Shown here: positions 15,087-23,123 of the stretch, in pieces
How positions within the stretch are numbered: position 1 is the first letter of the stretch
How the letters are laid out: each line of letters begins with the position of its first letter
DNA from: Gemmatimonadetes bacterium 13_1_20CM_4_69_16
GTDB lineage: Bacteria > Gemmatimonadota > Gemmatimonadetes > Gemmatimonadales > GWC2-71-9
DNA: 37,298 nucleotides
NCBI GenBank assembly: GCA_001919865.1
Contig: MNIR01000009.1
Coordinates: 1 to 37,298, forward strand
Reading direction: 5' to 3'
Made by a program: the position numbers and the translations under genes
The notes under the pieces: model-generated
The model's database searches: none
What the model was told of the DNA's origin: nothing
What the model saw: the letters and a program-made list of their open reading frames with translations, nothing else

Positions 15087-16276
15087 GCAAGCACCGCTTC
15101 GAGCACGACCGTCCCCCGCTCCAGCTCCTCGGGCGTGATGACGAGCGGTGGTACAAGCCGGAGCACGTTCGTCCCCGCGGTCAGGATCAGCAGTCCCCGC
15201 TCGCGCGCGGCGGTCACGAAGGGCGCCGCCGGCTCGGTGAGCTCGAGGCCCCACATCAGCCCGCGCCCGCGCGCCTCGCGCACCCGGGGACGGCGCGCCG
15301 CCAGGGCCGCGAGCCGGGCGCCGAGCCACTCGCCCTTGCTGCGGACTTGGGCGAGGAAATCGGGGTCCGCGATGGTCTGCACCACCGCCAGCGCGACGCT
15401 CGAGACCAGCGGGCCCCCGCCGAATGTGGTCGCGTGGTCGCCGGGCTTGAGGGCCGTCGCGATCGCGTCCCGCAGGAGCACCGCCCCCATCGGCAGTCCT
15501 CCGGCGAGCGGCTTGGCGAGCGTGAGGAGGTCGGGGACGATGCCGGTCTGCTCGTAGGCGAACAGCGTGCCCGTGCGCCCCAGGCCGCACTGCACTTCGT
15601 CGAAGATGACGGCCACGCCCCGGGAATCACACAGCTCCCGCACGAACCCGAGCCACTCCGGGTCGACCGGGCGCACGCCCCCCTCGCCCTGGACCGGCTC
15701 CACGATCACGGCCGCCGTGCGGGACGCCGATACCGCGTGATCCACCGCGGCCCAATCCTCCCGCGGGACGATCCGGATACTGGGCACCAACGGCTCGAAC
15801 GGTTTGCGGTACTCGGGGCGATCGGTGGCGGCGAGCGTGGCGAACAGCCTGCCGTGGAAGCTTCCGCTGAAGGCGACGATCTCCGTCTTGCCCGACCACT
15901 TGCGGGCGAATTTGAACGCGGCCTCGTTCGCCTCGGCGCCCGAGTTGCACAAGAACACTCGATCGGCGAACGACCGCGCCACCAGCTCCTCGGCGAGCCG
16001 CTCGCCCGGCTCGGTGCAATAGAGATTGGAAACGTGGATCAGCCCCGTGCTCAGGGCCTGCTCCATCGTCTCTCGCACCACCCGGTGGTTGTAGCCGAGC
16101 GCGTTCACCGCGAGCCCGGCCGTGAAATCGAGGAAGCGCGCGCCGTCCTCCGCGATGAGCTCCGCGCCGTCCCCGCGGACGAACCGGGGGCCGACGCGGC
16201 TGTACACGGCGAGCAGCGCCGCAGGCGCGGCCGAGACGGCCGGCGTGGCCCGGGTGGCGGAGGGGGTGGCGTTCAC
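15083..16276 (-). CDS. argD: Acetylornithine aminotransferase
   Basis: A 397-residue class III PLP aminotransferase converting N-acetylglutamate semialdehyde to N-acetylornithine. It shows NSGAEANEAAFKFARK (phosphate-binding segment, about 111-126), FSGSFHGRL, VIFDEVQCGLGRTG (cofactor Asp 226), and the Schiff-base lysine 255 in LTLAKPLAGGLPMG. Length is right for ArgD. The GTG start at 16276 shares GTGA with the argB stop. An alanine-rich N-terminal 20 residues precede LAVYSRVGPRFVRGDG. Its place between argB and the acetylglutamate synthase makes the arginine role more likely than succinylornithine or GABA transamination. Confidence 0.94.
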   Translation of the reverse strand: MNATPSATRATPAVSAAPAALLAVYSRVGPRFVRGDGAELIAEDGARFLDFTAGLAVNALGYNHRVVRETMEQALSTGLIHVSNLYCTEPGERLAEELVARSFADRVFLCNSGAEANEAAFKFARKWSGKTEIVAFSGSFHGRLFATLAATDRPEYRKPFEPLVPSIRIVPREDWAAVDHAVSASRTAAVIVEPVQGEGGVRPVDPEWLGFVRELCDSRGVAVIFDEVQCGLGRTGTLFAYEQTGIVPDLLTLAKPLAGGLPMGAVLLRDAIATALKPGDHATTFGGGPLVSSVALAVVQTIADPDFLAQVRSKGEWLGARLAALAARRPRVREARGRGLMWGLELTEPAAPFVTAARERGLLILTAGTNVLRLVPPLVITPEELERGTVVLEAVLA

Positions 16277-17034
16277 GCGGCCTGGACGGCGGCCGAGAGG
16301 ATACGAGTGCCGGCGGAGGCGTGCCCGAGCACGTGCAAGTCGCCGATCCGGACGGCGCGGGCGCCGAGGCGGATAGCGGTCGCGGCGGCGCGCAGCTTGG
16401 CGGCCATGCCGTCAGTCGCTGCGCCGAGCTCGATGAGCGTCTCGATTTCGTCGGCCGCGAGCGATGGTTGAACGGCGCCGTCCACGCTCACGCCCGGCAC
16501 GTCGGAGACGAAGAGCAGCTCCGTGGCGTGGAGCGCCCCGGCCACGGCCGCCGCGGCGTCGTCCGCGTTGACGTTGAACGGAAGGCCGCCCTCCGCACCG
16601 GGCGCCATAGGCGCGATCACGGGCGTCAGCCCGGCCAGTAGCAAGCTGTGCAGCAGCGAGGTCCGGACCTCAACGATCTCGCCCACGTGTCCGAGGCCGC
16701 CGGCCGCGGGCCGTGCCGTCAGCAGGCCGCCGTCCACGCCCGAGAGGCCGAGGGCGTCGAGGCCGGCGGCGCGCAGCGCCGCGACCAGCAGGCGATTCAC
16801 CGGCCCCGCCAGCACCATTTCCACCACCTCCGCCACCTCGGGGCTCGTGACGCGGCGGCCCGCGTGCTTCTCGACCGGAATGTCCAGACGCCGCGACACC
16901 GCGCTCACCGCCTCGCCGCCCCCGTGCACGAGGACCACCGGCCCGACCGCCTTGAGGGCGTCCGCGCACGCGGCGAGCCACTCGGGGCGATCGAGCTCGT
17001 TCCCGCCCAATTTGACGACGCGGACGCTCAGCAC
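16273..17034 (-). CDS. argB: Acetylglutamate kinase
   Basis: A 253-residue amino-acid kinase phosphorylating N-acetylglutamate with ATP. It has VVKLGGNELDRPEW (phosphate-binding Lys near residue 7), LVHGGGEAVSAVSRRL (about 35-50), NVNADDAAAAVAGAL and a C-terminal DGMAAKLRAAATAIRLGA. The N-terminal helix used for arginine feedback in hexameric enzymes is absent, so it is probably the dimeric insensitive type. I start at GTG 17034, overlapping the argC stop (17028-17030) by 7 bp. The frame is open further upstream but only as a shadow of argC. A LysW-dependent kinase is the main alternative, but no lysW is seen nearby. Confidence 0.92.
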   Translation of the reverse strand: MLSVRVVKLGGNELDRPEWLAACADALKAVGPVVLVHGGGEAVSAVSRRLDIPVEKHAGRRVTSPEVAEVVEMVLAGPVNRLLVAALRAAGLDALGLSGVDGGLLTARPAAGGLGHVGEIVEVRTSLLHSLLLAGLTPVIAPMAPGAEGGLPFNVNADDAAAAVAGALHATELLFVSDVPGVSVDGAVQPSLAADEIETLIELGAATDGMAAKLRAAATAIRLGARAVRIGDLHVLGHASAGTRILSAAVQAA

Positions 17035-17987
17035 ACGAGCCCCGCCGTCTCCGGCAGCCCCAGCATCACGTTCATGTTCTGGATCGCCTGTCCCGCGGCC
17101 CCCTTCACGAGGTTGTCGATCGCGGCGATCACGGTGAGCCGCGGCCGGCGCACGTTCGCAACCGGCGCGACACCGATGGCCACGCGATTGCGGTATACGA
17201 CGTCCTTGAGGGACGGCAGCGCCCCGGGCGTGATCACGACGCACCGCTCGCCCGAGTACGCCGCCTGGTACAACGCCTCCGCCGCCCCCTGATCGAGCGC
17301 TTGCGTGAGCGGGACGTGGATCGTTTCGAGAATCCCCCGCTTCACGGGCAGGAGATGCGGCGTGAACACGAGATCCCCGGTGAAGCCGCCCTCGCGTGCC
17401 AGCGTCGCTCGCAGCTCCGGGAGATGCCGGTGGCCGTTTCCCACCGCATATGCCCGGAAGTCCTCGGCCACCTCCCCGAACAGCAGCTCGCGCTGCGGCG
17501 TCCGGCCCGCACCGGTCACCCCGGATGCGGCGTCGATCACCACCTCACGCGACGCGTCGATCAGCCCCTGTTGCGCGAGCGGGATCAACGCGAGCAACGC
17601 GGCGGTCGGATAGCAGCCGGGATTCGCTACGAGCTCCGCCGCCGCCACGCGGCGCCGCGTCACCTCGGTCAAGCCGTACACGGCCTCGGGCGACAGTCGG
17701 AAGTCGGCCGAGAGATCCACGGCCCGCTTGCCGGCGGCCCGCGCCTCGTGCACGTGGCGCGCCGACACGCCGTGCGGCAGCGCCGACAGCACGATCTCCG
17801 CGGAGCCGAGGGGGGCATCGTCGGTCCGCAAGAGCCGGTGGCCTTCGACGACTTCGCCGGCCGCCGACTCCGCGGTGGCGAAGACAACCGAGGCCCCAGG
17901 ATGGCGGGCGAGCAGTCGCAACAACTCCTGGCCCACGTACCCGGAGGCCCCGAGCACGCCCACCGGGACGGATGCATGAATATTCAT
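17028..17987 (-). CDS. argC: N-acetyl-gamma-glutamyl-phosphate reductase
   Basis: A 319-residue NADPH-dependent reductase making N-acetylglutamate semialdehyde. The nucleotide loop is GVLGASGYVGQELLRLL (about 10-26), and the catalytic cysteine is Cys125 in ANPGCYPTAALLAL. HLLPVKRGILETIHV carries further conserved residues, and a late His lies in GNGHRHLPEL. ATG 17987 is chosen because MNIHASVPVGVLGASG aligns directly with the family. It is the first gene of the arg operon and faces the divergent S9 peptidase gene. The start codon is inside an AT-rich palindrome, and a TATATT lies 11 bp upstream, so the transcript may be almost leaderless. Confidence 0.94.
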   Translation of the reverse strand: MNIHASVPVGVLGASGYVGQELLRLLARHPGASVVFATAESAAGEVVEGHRLLRTDDAPLGSAEIVLSALPHGVSARHVHEARAAGKRAVDLSADFRLSPEAVYGLTEVTRRRVAAAELVANPGCYPTAALLALIPLAQQGLIDASREVVIDAASGVTGAGRTPQRELLFGEVAEDFRAYAVGNGHRHLPELRATLAREGGFTGDLVFTPHLLPVKRGILETIHVPLTQALDQGAAEALYQAAYSGERCVVITPGALPSLKDVVYRNRVAIGVAPVANVRRPRLTVIAAIDNLVKGAAGQAIQNMNVMLGLPETAGLVC

Positions 17988-18004
17988 TTTGACGGAAAAA
18001 TATA
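17976..18004 (-). promoter_or_regulatory. Candidate argC promoter and start-codon palindrome
   Basis: Positions 17976-17987 are the perfect palindrome ATGAATATTCAT, covering codons 1-4 of argC. TATATT at 18004-17999 (minus strand) fits a -10 box and would start transcription within about 5 nt of the ATG; no good -35 is visible. TGAAT and ATTCA are the half sites of ArgR boxes, but here they abut without the usual 4-bp spacer. AAT, ATT and CAT are AT-rich codons in this setting, which makes the palindrome stand out. Confidence 0.35.
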
Positions 18005-18072
18005 CAGACCCGGCGGGAACGCAAGGGCGCCGCGGCGCTGGCGCCGCCGGACGGGCCGGCGTAGCGTCCCCG

Positions 18073-20082
18073 ATGCGCACGACCTGCCACGCCCTGCGGA
18101 CAGCGCTGTGTCTCATCGCGCTGGGCCCTGGGCTCGCGGCGCAGGGCCAGCCCCGCCGCATCCTCACCCTGGACGACCTCTACCGGCTCCGCGACGTGAG
18201 CGACCCGCAGGTCTCTCCCGACGGTGCCTGGGTCGCCTACACGGTCGCGACCCCGGACACCGCCGAAGACAAGAACCGCAGCGCCGTCTGGATGACGAGC
18301 TGGGATGGCGCTCGCACGGTGCGGCTCACGACCTCCAAACCAGGCGAGAACACGCCCCGCTGGAGCCCGGACGGGCGCTACCTCGGATTCCTGTCGAGCC
18401 GCGAGGACGAGCACGCGCAGCTCTGGCTGTTGAACCGGTCGGGGGGCGAAGGGCGCAAGACGACCGCGTTCAAGGGCGACGTGGACGACTACGTGTGGGC
18501 CCCGGACGGGAAGCGGATCGCGCTCGTGGTGGAGGATGCCGACACGGCGAAGCCGAAGACGCCGGCGCCGATCGTGATCGATCGGTTCCAGTTCAAGCAG
18601 GACGAGATCGGCTACCTCGGGAAGCGGCGGCGACACCTCTACGTGCTGGACGTGGAGAGCGGCCAGAGCGCGCTCATCACGCCCGGCGAATACGATGAGC
18701 TGCTGCCGGCGTGGTCGCCCGATGGCAAACGGCTCGTCTTCGTGAGCAAGCGCCGGCCCGACTTCGATCGCGACAACAACTGGGATCTGTACGTGATCGA
18801 CGCCGCCCCCCTCCCGGGCGCCGCGCCGCGGCAGCTCACCAGCTTCGCCGGTCCGGACAACGATCCGGACAGCGAGAGCCGGCCGGCGTGGAGCCCCGAC
18901 GGCCGCTCCATCGCTTACCTCCAGGGCGGCCCGCTGCAGCTCATCTACTACGCCGTGCAGAAGCTCGCGGTGATCCCGGCGGCGGGCGGGACTCCCCGCA
19001 TCCTGACGGCCGCGCTCGACCGCAACGTCTCGAACCCCGTGTGGTCGGCCGACGGGTCGTCGGTCCTGTTCCTGCTCGAGGACGATCGCGCGGCGCAGCT
19101 GGCCCGCGTGCCGGCGGGCGGGGGAGCGATCGAGCGCGTGCTGGACGGAGCGCGGGTCGTCCTCGCGTTTTCGACCGGACCCGACGGGAGGATCGCCGCC
19201 CTGGCGGCCACGACCGAGGCGCCGCCCGAGGTCTTCGCCGTCGAGCAGAACGGGCTGCGATCGCTGTCGCGGCAGAACGACGCCTGGCTCGGCGAGCTAC
19301 GGCTGGGCGCCGTGGAGCCGGTCAGTTTTCGCAGCCGCGATGGAACGCCCGTCAACGGCTTTGTCGTGAAGCCGCCCGACGATCGGTCTCCCCCGGGCGG
19401 CCGCCACCCGGCGCTGCTCCGCATCCACGGCGGCCCCGTGTCACAGTTCGCGTACCGCTTCGACTTCTCGTTCCAGTTGTTCGCGGCCCGTGGGTACCTG
19501 GTCGTCGCCGCGAACCCCCGTGGCAGCTCGGGGCGCGGCGAGCAGTTCTCGTCCGCGATCTTCGCGGACTGGGGCAACAAGGATGCGCAGGACGTGTTGG
19601 CCGCGATCGACTACGCGGTGGCGCAGGGGTGGGCCGATCCGGGCCGGCTCGGCGTCGGGGGCTGGAGCTACGGCGGCATCCTCACGAACTACGTGATCGG
19701 ACAAGACCGCCGCTTCAAAGCCGCGGTCAGCGGCGCGAGTGCGTCGAACATCCTCGCGGGCTTCGGCACCGACCAGTACGTGCGCGAATACGAAGCGGAG
19801 CTGGGACTCCCCTGGCGGAGCCCGGCCACGTGGGTCAAGCTCTCGTCTCCTTTCCTGCACGCCGATCGCATCGCCACACCCACGCTGTTCCTGTGCGGCG
19901 ACAAGGACTTCAACGTGCCGCTCCTCAACTCGGAGCAGATGTACCAGGCGCTGCGGAGCCTCGGCGTGGCGACCCAGCTCGTCATCTACCCCGACCAGTA
20001 CCACGACATCCGGCGGCTCAGCTTCCGGCGGGACCGGCTGGAGCGGTATCTCGCGTGGTATGACAAGTACGTGAAGCCTTGA
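18073..20082 (+). CDS. Secreted S9 family (prolyl oligopeptidase-type) peptidase
   Basis: A 669-residue serine peptidase. The signal peptide (ALRTALCLIALGPGLAAQ) comes first. WD40/TolB-like propeller repeats follow (DPQVSPDGAWVAYTV, NTPRWSPDGRYLGFLSS, LPAWSPDGKRLVFVS, SRPAWSPDGRSIAYL), then an alpha/beta-hydrolase domain. The catalytic triad is Ser532 (GGWSYGG), Asp612 (CGDKDFNVP) and His644 (YPDQYHDIRR). The oxyanion region is HGGPVSQFAYRFD. The type is the acylaminoacyl/dipeptidyl peptidase group that trims short peptides; the propeller limits access to small substrates. ATG 18073 is preferred over an in-frame ATG at 17989, because it places the signal peptide at the N-terminus. It is divergent from argC and convergent with the nicotinate phosphoribosyltransferase gene. 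Confidence 0.93.
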   Translation: MRTTCHALRTALCLIALGPGLAAQGQPRRILTLDDLYRLRDVSDPQVSPDGAWVAYTVATPDTAEDKNRSAVWMTSWDGARTVRLTTSKPGENTPRWSPDGRYLGFLSSREDEHAQLWLLNRSGGEGRKTTAFKGDVDDYVWAPDGKRIALVVEDADTAKPKTPAPIVIDRFQFKQDEIGYLGKRRRHLYVLDVESGQSALITPGEYDELLPAWSPDGKRLVFVSKRRPDFDRDNNWDLYVIDAAPLPGAAPRQLTSFAGPDNDPDSESRPAWSPDGRSIAYLQGGPLQLIYYAVQKLAVIPAAGGTPRILTAALDRNVSNPVWSADGSSVLFLLEDDRAAQLARVPAGGGAIERVLDGARVVLAFSTGPDGRIAALAATTEAPPEVFAVEQNGLRSLSRQNDAWLGELRLGAVEPVSFRSRDGTPVNGFVVKPPDDRSPPGGRHPALLRIHGGPVSQFAYRFDFSFQLFAARGYLVVAANPRGSSGRGEQFSSAIFADWGNKDAQDVLAAIDYAVAQGWADPGRLGVGGWSYGGILTNYVIGQDRRFKAAVSGASASNILAGFGTDQYVREYEAELGLPWRSPATWVKLSSPFLHADRIATPTLFLCGDKDFNVPLLNSEQMYQALRSLGVATQLVIYPDQYHDIRRLSFRRDRLERYLAWYDKYVKP

Positions 20083-20093
20083 TGGCAGGCGTA

Positions 20094-20115
20094 GGGGCGC
20101 AGCCTGCTGCGCCCC
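20094..20115. terminator. Hairpin between convergent genes
   Basis: GGGGCGCAG (20094-20102), loop CCTG, CTGCGCCCC (20107-20115) form a perfect 9-bp stem. It sits in the 39-bp gap between the stops of the S9 peptidase and the nicotinate phosphoribosyltransferase genes. Symmetry would let it serve both strands. There is no T tract, so termination is likely but not certain. Confidence 0.6.
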
Positions 20116-20121
20116 CACAAG

Positions 20122-21177
20122 TCATTCGACCCGCTCCAGGCGCGGGTTCGGCCGGTAGCTCCGGCCGACCTTCGCGCACGGCTTCCCTTCCACGCGTACG
20201 ACATCGGCCGTGAAGTCGAAACGACCCTGAAAGAGACTCGAGCCGACGCCGTACATGTCCACGGGGACGTCCTGCTCCTCGAAGTCGCGGATCTTCTCCA
20301 CGGTGAAGCCGCCCGAGACGACGATCTTCACGTGTCGAAAGCCCTCCCGATCGAGGGCCCGTCGCACGTTCCACACGAGCTGCGGGTTCACTCCGGTGGG
20401 CTTGAATGTGCCCATCTCGGGGATCACCGACTTGTCCACCAGCGTCTCGGCGGTGTCGATGCGCACCCCGTACAGTCGCTGGCCCAGCGCCCGTGCCACC
20501 TGGAGCGAAGTGCCGACGCAGTCGTTCTCGAAGTCCACGAGGGTGATGAGCCGTACGTTCGGGTCCGACAGCTCGGCGAACTTGCGAGAGGCGAGCACCG
20601 TGTCCCCGTGGTACGCCGCGATGAGCGCGTGCGGCACGGTGCCGATGCCCTCCGAGCCCCACCACGACGCCTGAGCATCGGTCGAGACGCCGATCGCACC
20701 GGCGATGTGGGCGGCGTAGCCGTCCCCGGTCTGCACGAGCCAGTGGTCGTGTCGCGCCGGGAAGAACATCACCTGCTTGGGCTTGGCGGCTTCCACCACG
20801 CGCCGCGTATTGGTTCCAACCTTGGTGCGCCGCGCCAGCACGCCGAGATACAGCGTCTCGAGATGGGCGAAGGCGTCGTACGGTCCTTCGATCAGGAGCA
20901 CCGTCTCCCACGGCTCGATCTCGTCCCCATCGTACAGGGCGGTGACCTGCACCTCGGACCAATCCATGCTGCACAGCTTGAGGATGGCGATCGCCTCGTC
21001 GATGCCTCCGAGGAAGGCGTGCGCCTTGCCGAACACCTGCATCGTCACGCACGGCCGGTGCTTGTCCTTGAGCAGCAGGTCGCGCGCACGCACGAAGTAT
21101 TTATCGGAGTAGTAACCCTCCCGCATTCGGTCGACGGGGAGGTGGAAGATCGAGGGATCGAGTCGCGTCCTGGACAT
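20122..21177 (-). CDS. pncB: Nicotinate phosphoribosyltransferase
   Basis: A 351-residue enzyme of the NAPRT family, joining nicotinate to PRPP to give nicotinate mononucleotide for NAD synthesis. Family segments include REGYYSDKYFVRAR (about 19-32), MQVFGKAHAFLGG, ARRTKVGTNTRRVVEAA, FFPARHDHWLVQTGDGYAA, TFKPTGVNPQLVW and a terminal barrel stretch VVSGGFTVEKIRDFEEQDVPVDMYGVGSSL (quoted in part) that binds the ribose phosphate. ATG 21177 begins MSRTRLDPSIFHLPVDRM; an upstream in-frame start at 21213 would overlap the preceding gene. It is the last gene of a minus-strand group whose other members are membrane or secreted proteins. With the nicotinamidase-like gene it forms a salvage pair. Confidence 0.9.
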   Translation of the reverse strand: MSRTRLDPSIFHLPVDRMREGYYSDKYFVRARDLLLKDKHRPCVTMQVFGKAHAFLGGIDEAIAILKLCSMDWSEVQVTALYDGDEIEPWETVLLIEGPYDAFAHLETLYLGVLARRTKVGTNTRRVVEAAKPKQVMFFPARHDHWLVQTGDGYAAHIAGAIGVSTDAQASWWGSEGIGTVPHALIAAYHGDTVLASRKFAELSDPNVRLITLVDFENDCVGTSLQVARALGQRLYGVRIDTAETLVDKSVIPEMGTFKPTGVNPQLVWNVRRALDREGFRHVKIVVSGGFTVEKIRDFEEQDVPVDMYGVGSSLFQGRFDFTADVVRVEGKPCAKVGRSYRPNPRLERVE

Positions 21178-21194
21178 GGCTGAAAATATCGCGC

Positions 21195-22073
21195 TCAGCG
21201 CGCGCCCGGCCACCCGAACGTGGCCACGAGTGTGTCCCCACCCGTGAGGGCGAGACGGCGAGCCACGTTGTCGAGCCGTCCGCAGCGGACGCGGGCCGGC
21301 TCCGCCGCGCCCGGCACGAGGAGCCGCAGGCAGACGACGTCAGCGTCCACGGCGAGCGCGCTGTCCCGCCCTGTGCGGGGCGGCTCGGGCCGCTCGAGGG
21401 TGACGTCGAACTCCGACCGCTGGCGACCCAACGTGAAGCTGACCCGGCGACCGGCCGACTCGGGAACCAGGTCGAGGGCGTGCGGGCTGCTCGCGGTGTC
21501 CCCACGCACCAGGCTGAGCCGCACCGTCACCCGTCGCGGCGGCACGACCGCTTGGGCGTTGAAGGCGACGGCCGGGTCTATGATGCTGACCTCCTCGCTG
21601 GGTCTGGTCTGGCCGGCCGCCGACTCGCGGTCCACCGCGATCTCTACCCACAGCGCGCGGCGCTGGCCTGGGCGCTCTGGGCCGAACGGGTGGAGCCGGG
21701 CGCTCCCACCCCAGGCGATCCGGGCCCACCGCCGATAGCTGTCCTCCTCCCACAGGGGGAGCCCACGACGCGACCGACCCGACGGCCGCCGGCCGAAGAA
21801 CAGCCCCGCCAGGTTGACGGTGTCGGGCTCGGGGAGGGTGGCGAGCAGCCCCTGCAGCTCGGCCGTCCCGGCCTGTAACGACAGTCGCAGATTCGTCTCG
21901 GGCGGCCCGCTCACGACGGCGGTCGCGAGCAGCCGGGTGTCGATCCCCGTGCGCTCGACCACGCGCAGGCGGTAGGTCACCCGGTAGGTTGGCGCCTGGG
22001 CGGAGGTCGGGGAGCCGGGGCCGCCGACGAGGAGCGCCGCCGCCAGCGCGCTACGGCGCCACGAACGTGGCAC
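21195..22073 (-). CDS. Secreted protein of unknown function
   Basis: A 292-residue protein with an N-terminal signal (RRSALAAALLVGGPGSPTSAQ). The mature part is mostly beta strands and Arg-rich (YRVTYRLRVVERTG; VTVRLSLVRGD; RVSFTLGRQRSEFDVTLE). No catalytic motif or known domain is visible. Two cysteines (VVCLRLL and VRCGRL, about 15 residues apart) could form a disulfide. GTG 22073 lies inside the end of the anti-sigma gene (23-bp overlap), so the two are translationally coupled. By position it could be a cell-envelope protein controlled with, or sensed by, the anti-sigma factor; that is inference. Confidence 0.6.
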   Translation of the reverse strand: MPRSWRRSALAAALLVGGPGSPTSAQAPTYRVTYRLRVVERTGIDTRLLATAVVSGPPETNLRLSLQAGTAELQGLLATLPEPDTVNLAGLFFGRRPSGRSRRGLPLWEEDSYRRWARIAWGGSARLHPFGPERPGQRRALWVEIAVDRESAAGQTRPSEEVSIIDPAVAFNAQAVVPPRRVTVRLSLVRGDTASSPHALDLVPESAGRRVSFTLGRQRSEFDVTLERPEPPRTGRDSALAVDADVVCLRLLVPGAAEPARVRCGRLDNVARRLALTGGDTLVATFGWPGAR

Positions 22074-22371
22074 GGGTGGCCTCGAGCGAAGCGGGACCCG
22101 GCCCGCCCCAGCGCACGTGGGCGAACCACCCCGCGGCGACGCCGGCGATCAGGCTGATGGCCATCCAGAGCCCCAGGATCCGCCCCCGGATGGCCGGTCG
22201 GGGCACCGTCCGGGCGTGCGGCTCCCCCGCCGAGCGGGCGAACGCGACGCGCATCTCGAGATGGCTGATGCGCGCCTCGGCACAGTGCCGGCAGCCGGCG
22301 AGGTGGCGCGCCAGCGCCGCCCGCTCGGGCAGGCTGAGCTCGCCGTCGACCTCCTGCTCGATCTGCCGCAC
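22051..22371 (-). CDS. Zinc-binding anti-sigma factor with one membrane helix
   Basis: About 106 residues. The ZAS-type motif H-x3-C-x2-C is present as HLAGCRHC after LSLPERAALAR, and IRGRILGLWMAISLIAGVAAGWF (quoted in part) gives one membrane helix. Such proteins hold an ECF sigma factor at the membrane until a signal arrives. No sigma-factor gene is in the window, which is unusual. The start is uncertain. GTG 22371 is the first standard codon in a sensible place. However, CTG 22389, 5 bases after GGAGGAG and sharing CTGA with the glycosyltransferase stop, fits the 4-bp overlap habit of this region and would add six residues. The long upstream open frame is a shadow of the glycosyltransferase gene. 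Confidence 0.7.
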   Translation of the reverse strand: MRQIEQEVDGELSLPERAALARHLAGCRHCAEARISHLEMRVAFARSAGEPHARTVPRPAIRGRILGLWMAISLIAGVAAGWFAHVRWGGPGPASLEATRATFVAP

Positions 22372-22385
22372 CCAGTCGTCGTGCC

Positions 22386-23123
22386 TCAGGGAAGCTCCTC
22401 CCGCACCTGGTAGCGCAGCGCGCGGCGCTGCATCCAGCGCACCGCGAGCGCGTCGGCGAGGGAGCGGAACGCGCGGTTCCACATGCCGTACTTCGTCCGC
22501 CCGAACCGCCGCGGCCGGTGCTGGACGGGGGTCTCCACCACGGTCCCGCCGTGCAACTTGATGAGCGTGGGCAAGAAGCGGTGCATGCCGTGAAACAGCG
22601 GCAGCGCGCGTACCGCGTCGGCGCGGAACGCCTTCAGCGAGCAGCCGGTGTCCCGGATGGTTTCGCGGTTCAGCCGGTTGCGCACGCCGTTGGCGATGCG
22701 GCTCTGCAGCCGCTTCCATCCGCTATCGTGGCGGTTCGTGCGGTATCCCACGACGGCGGTGGCGCCGCTCCGCTCGAGCTCGGCGACGAGGGCCGGGACA
22801 TCGGCCGGGTCGTTCTGCAGATCGGCGTCGAGCGTCACGATCACCCGGCCGCGCGCGGCCTGGAACCCGGCCGCGAACGCCGCCGTCTGCCCCGCATTGT
22901 GCGCAAAGGCGACGACGTGCAGCTCGGGGTGGTCGCGCTTCAGCGCCTTCAGCACGTCGAGCGACCCGTCCGTCGAGCCGTCGTCCACCGCGACGATCTC
23001 ATATGTCCACCTCCCCCGGGCGCCGAGCGCGCGCCCGATCTCTTCGACCAGGAGCGGCAGGCTCTCACGCTCGTCATACACCGGGACGACGAGCGAGACG
23101 TCAACCGGAGATCGACCGGACAT
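22386..23123 (-). CDS. Family 2 glycosyltransferase (dolichyl/undecaprenyl-phosphate type)
   Basis: A 245-residue GT-A enzyme resembling polyprenyl-phosphate mannosyl/glucosyltransferases, but without C-terminal membrane helices. The nucleotide-sugar region is VSLVVPVYDERESLPLLVEE (about 9-28) and VAVDDGSTDGSLDVL. The metal-binding DxD-like motif is TLDADLQNDPADVP (about 97-110). TNRHDSGWKRLQSRIANGVR and TGCSLKAFRADAV follow the known pattern of this subgroup. It would transfer a sugar from a nucleotide donor to a lipid carrier or glycan. ATG 23123 overlaps the preceding gene by 23 bp. Co-transcription with an anti-sigma gene points to envelope modification. Confidence 0.88.
   Translation of the reverse strand: MSGRSPVDVSLVVPVYDERESLPLLVEEIGRALGARGRWTYEIVAVDDGSTDGSLDVLKALKRDHPELHVVAFAHNAGQTAAFAAGFQAARGRVIVTLDADLQNDPADVPALVAELERSGATAVVGYRTNRHDSGWKRLQSRIANGVRNRLNRETIRDTGCSLKAFRADAVRALPLFHGMHRFLPTLIKLHGGTVVETPVQHRPRRFGRTKYGMWNRAFRSLADALAVRWMQRRALRYQVREELP

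Noticed and set aside
17989-18006. TTGACG and TATACA as a promoter for the S9 peptidase
   Set aside because: The boxes are only 6 bp apart instead of about 17.
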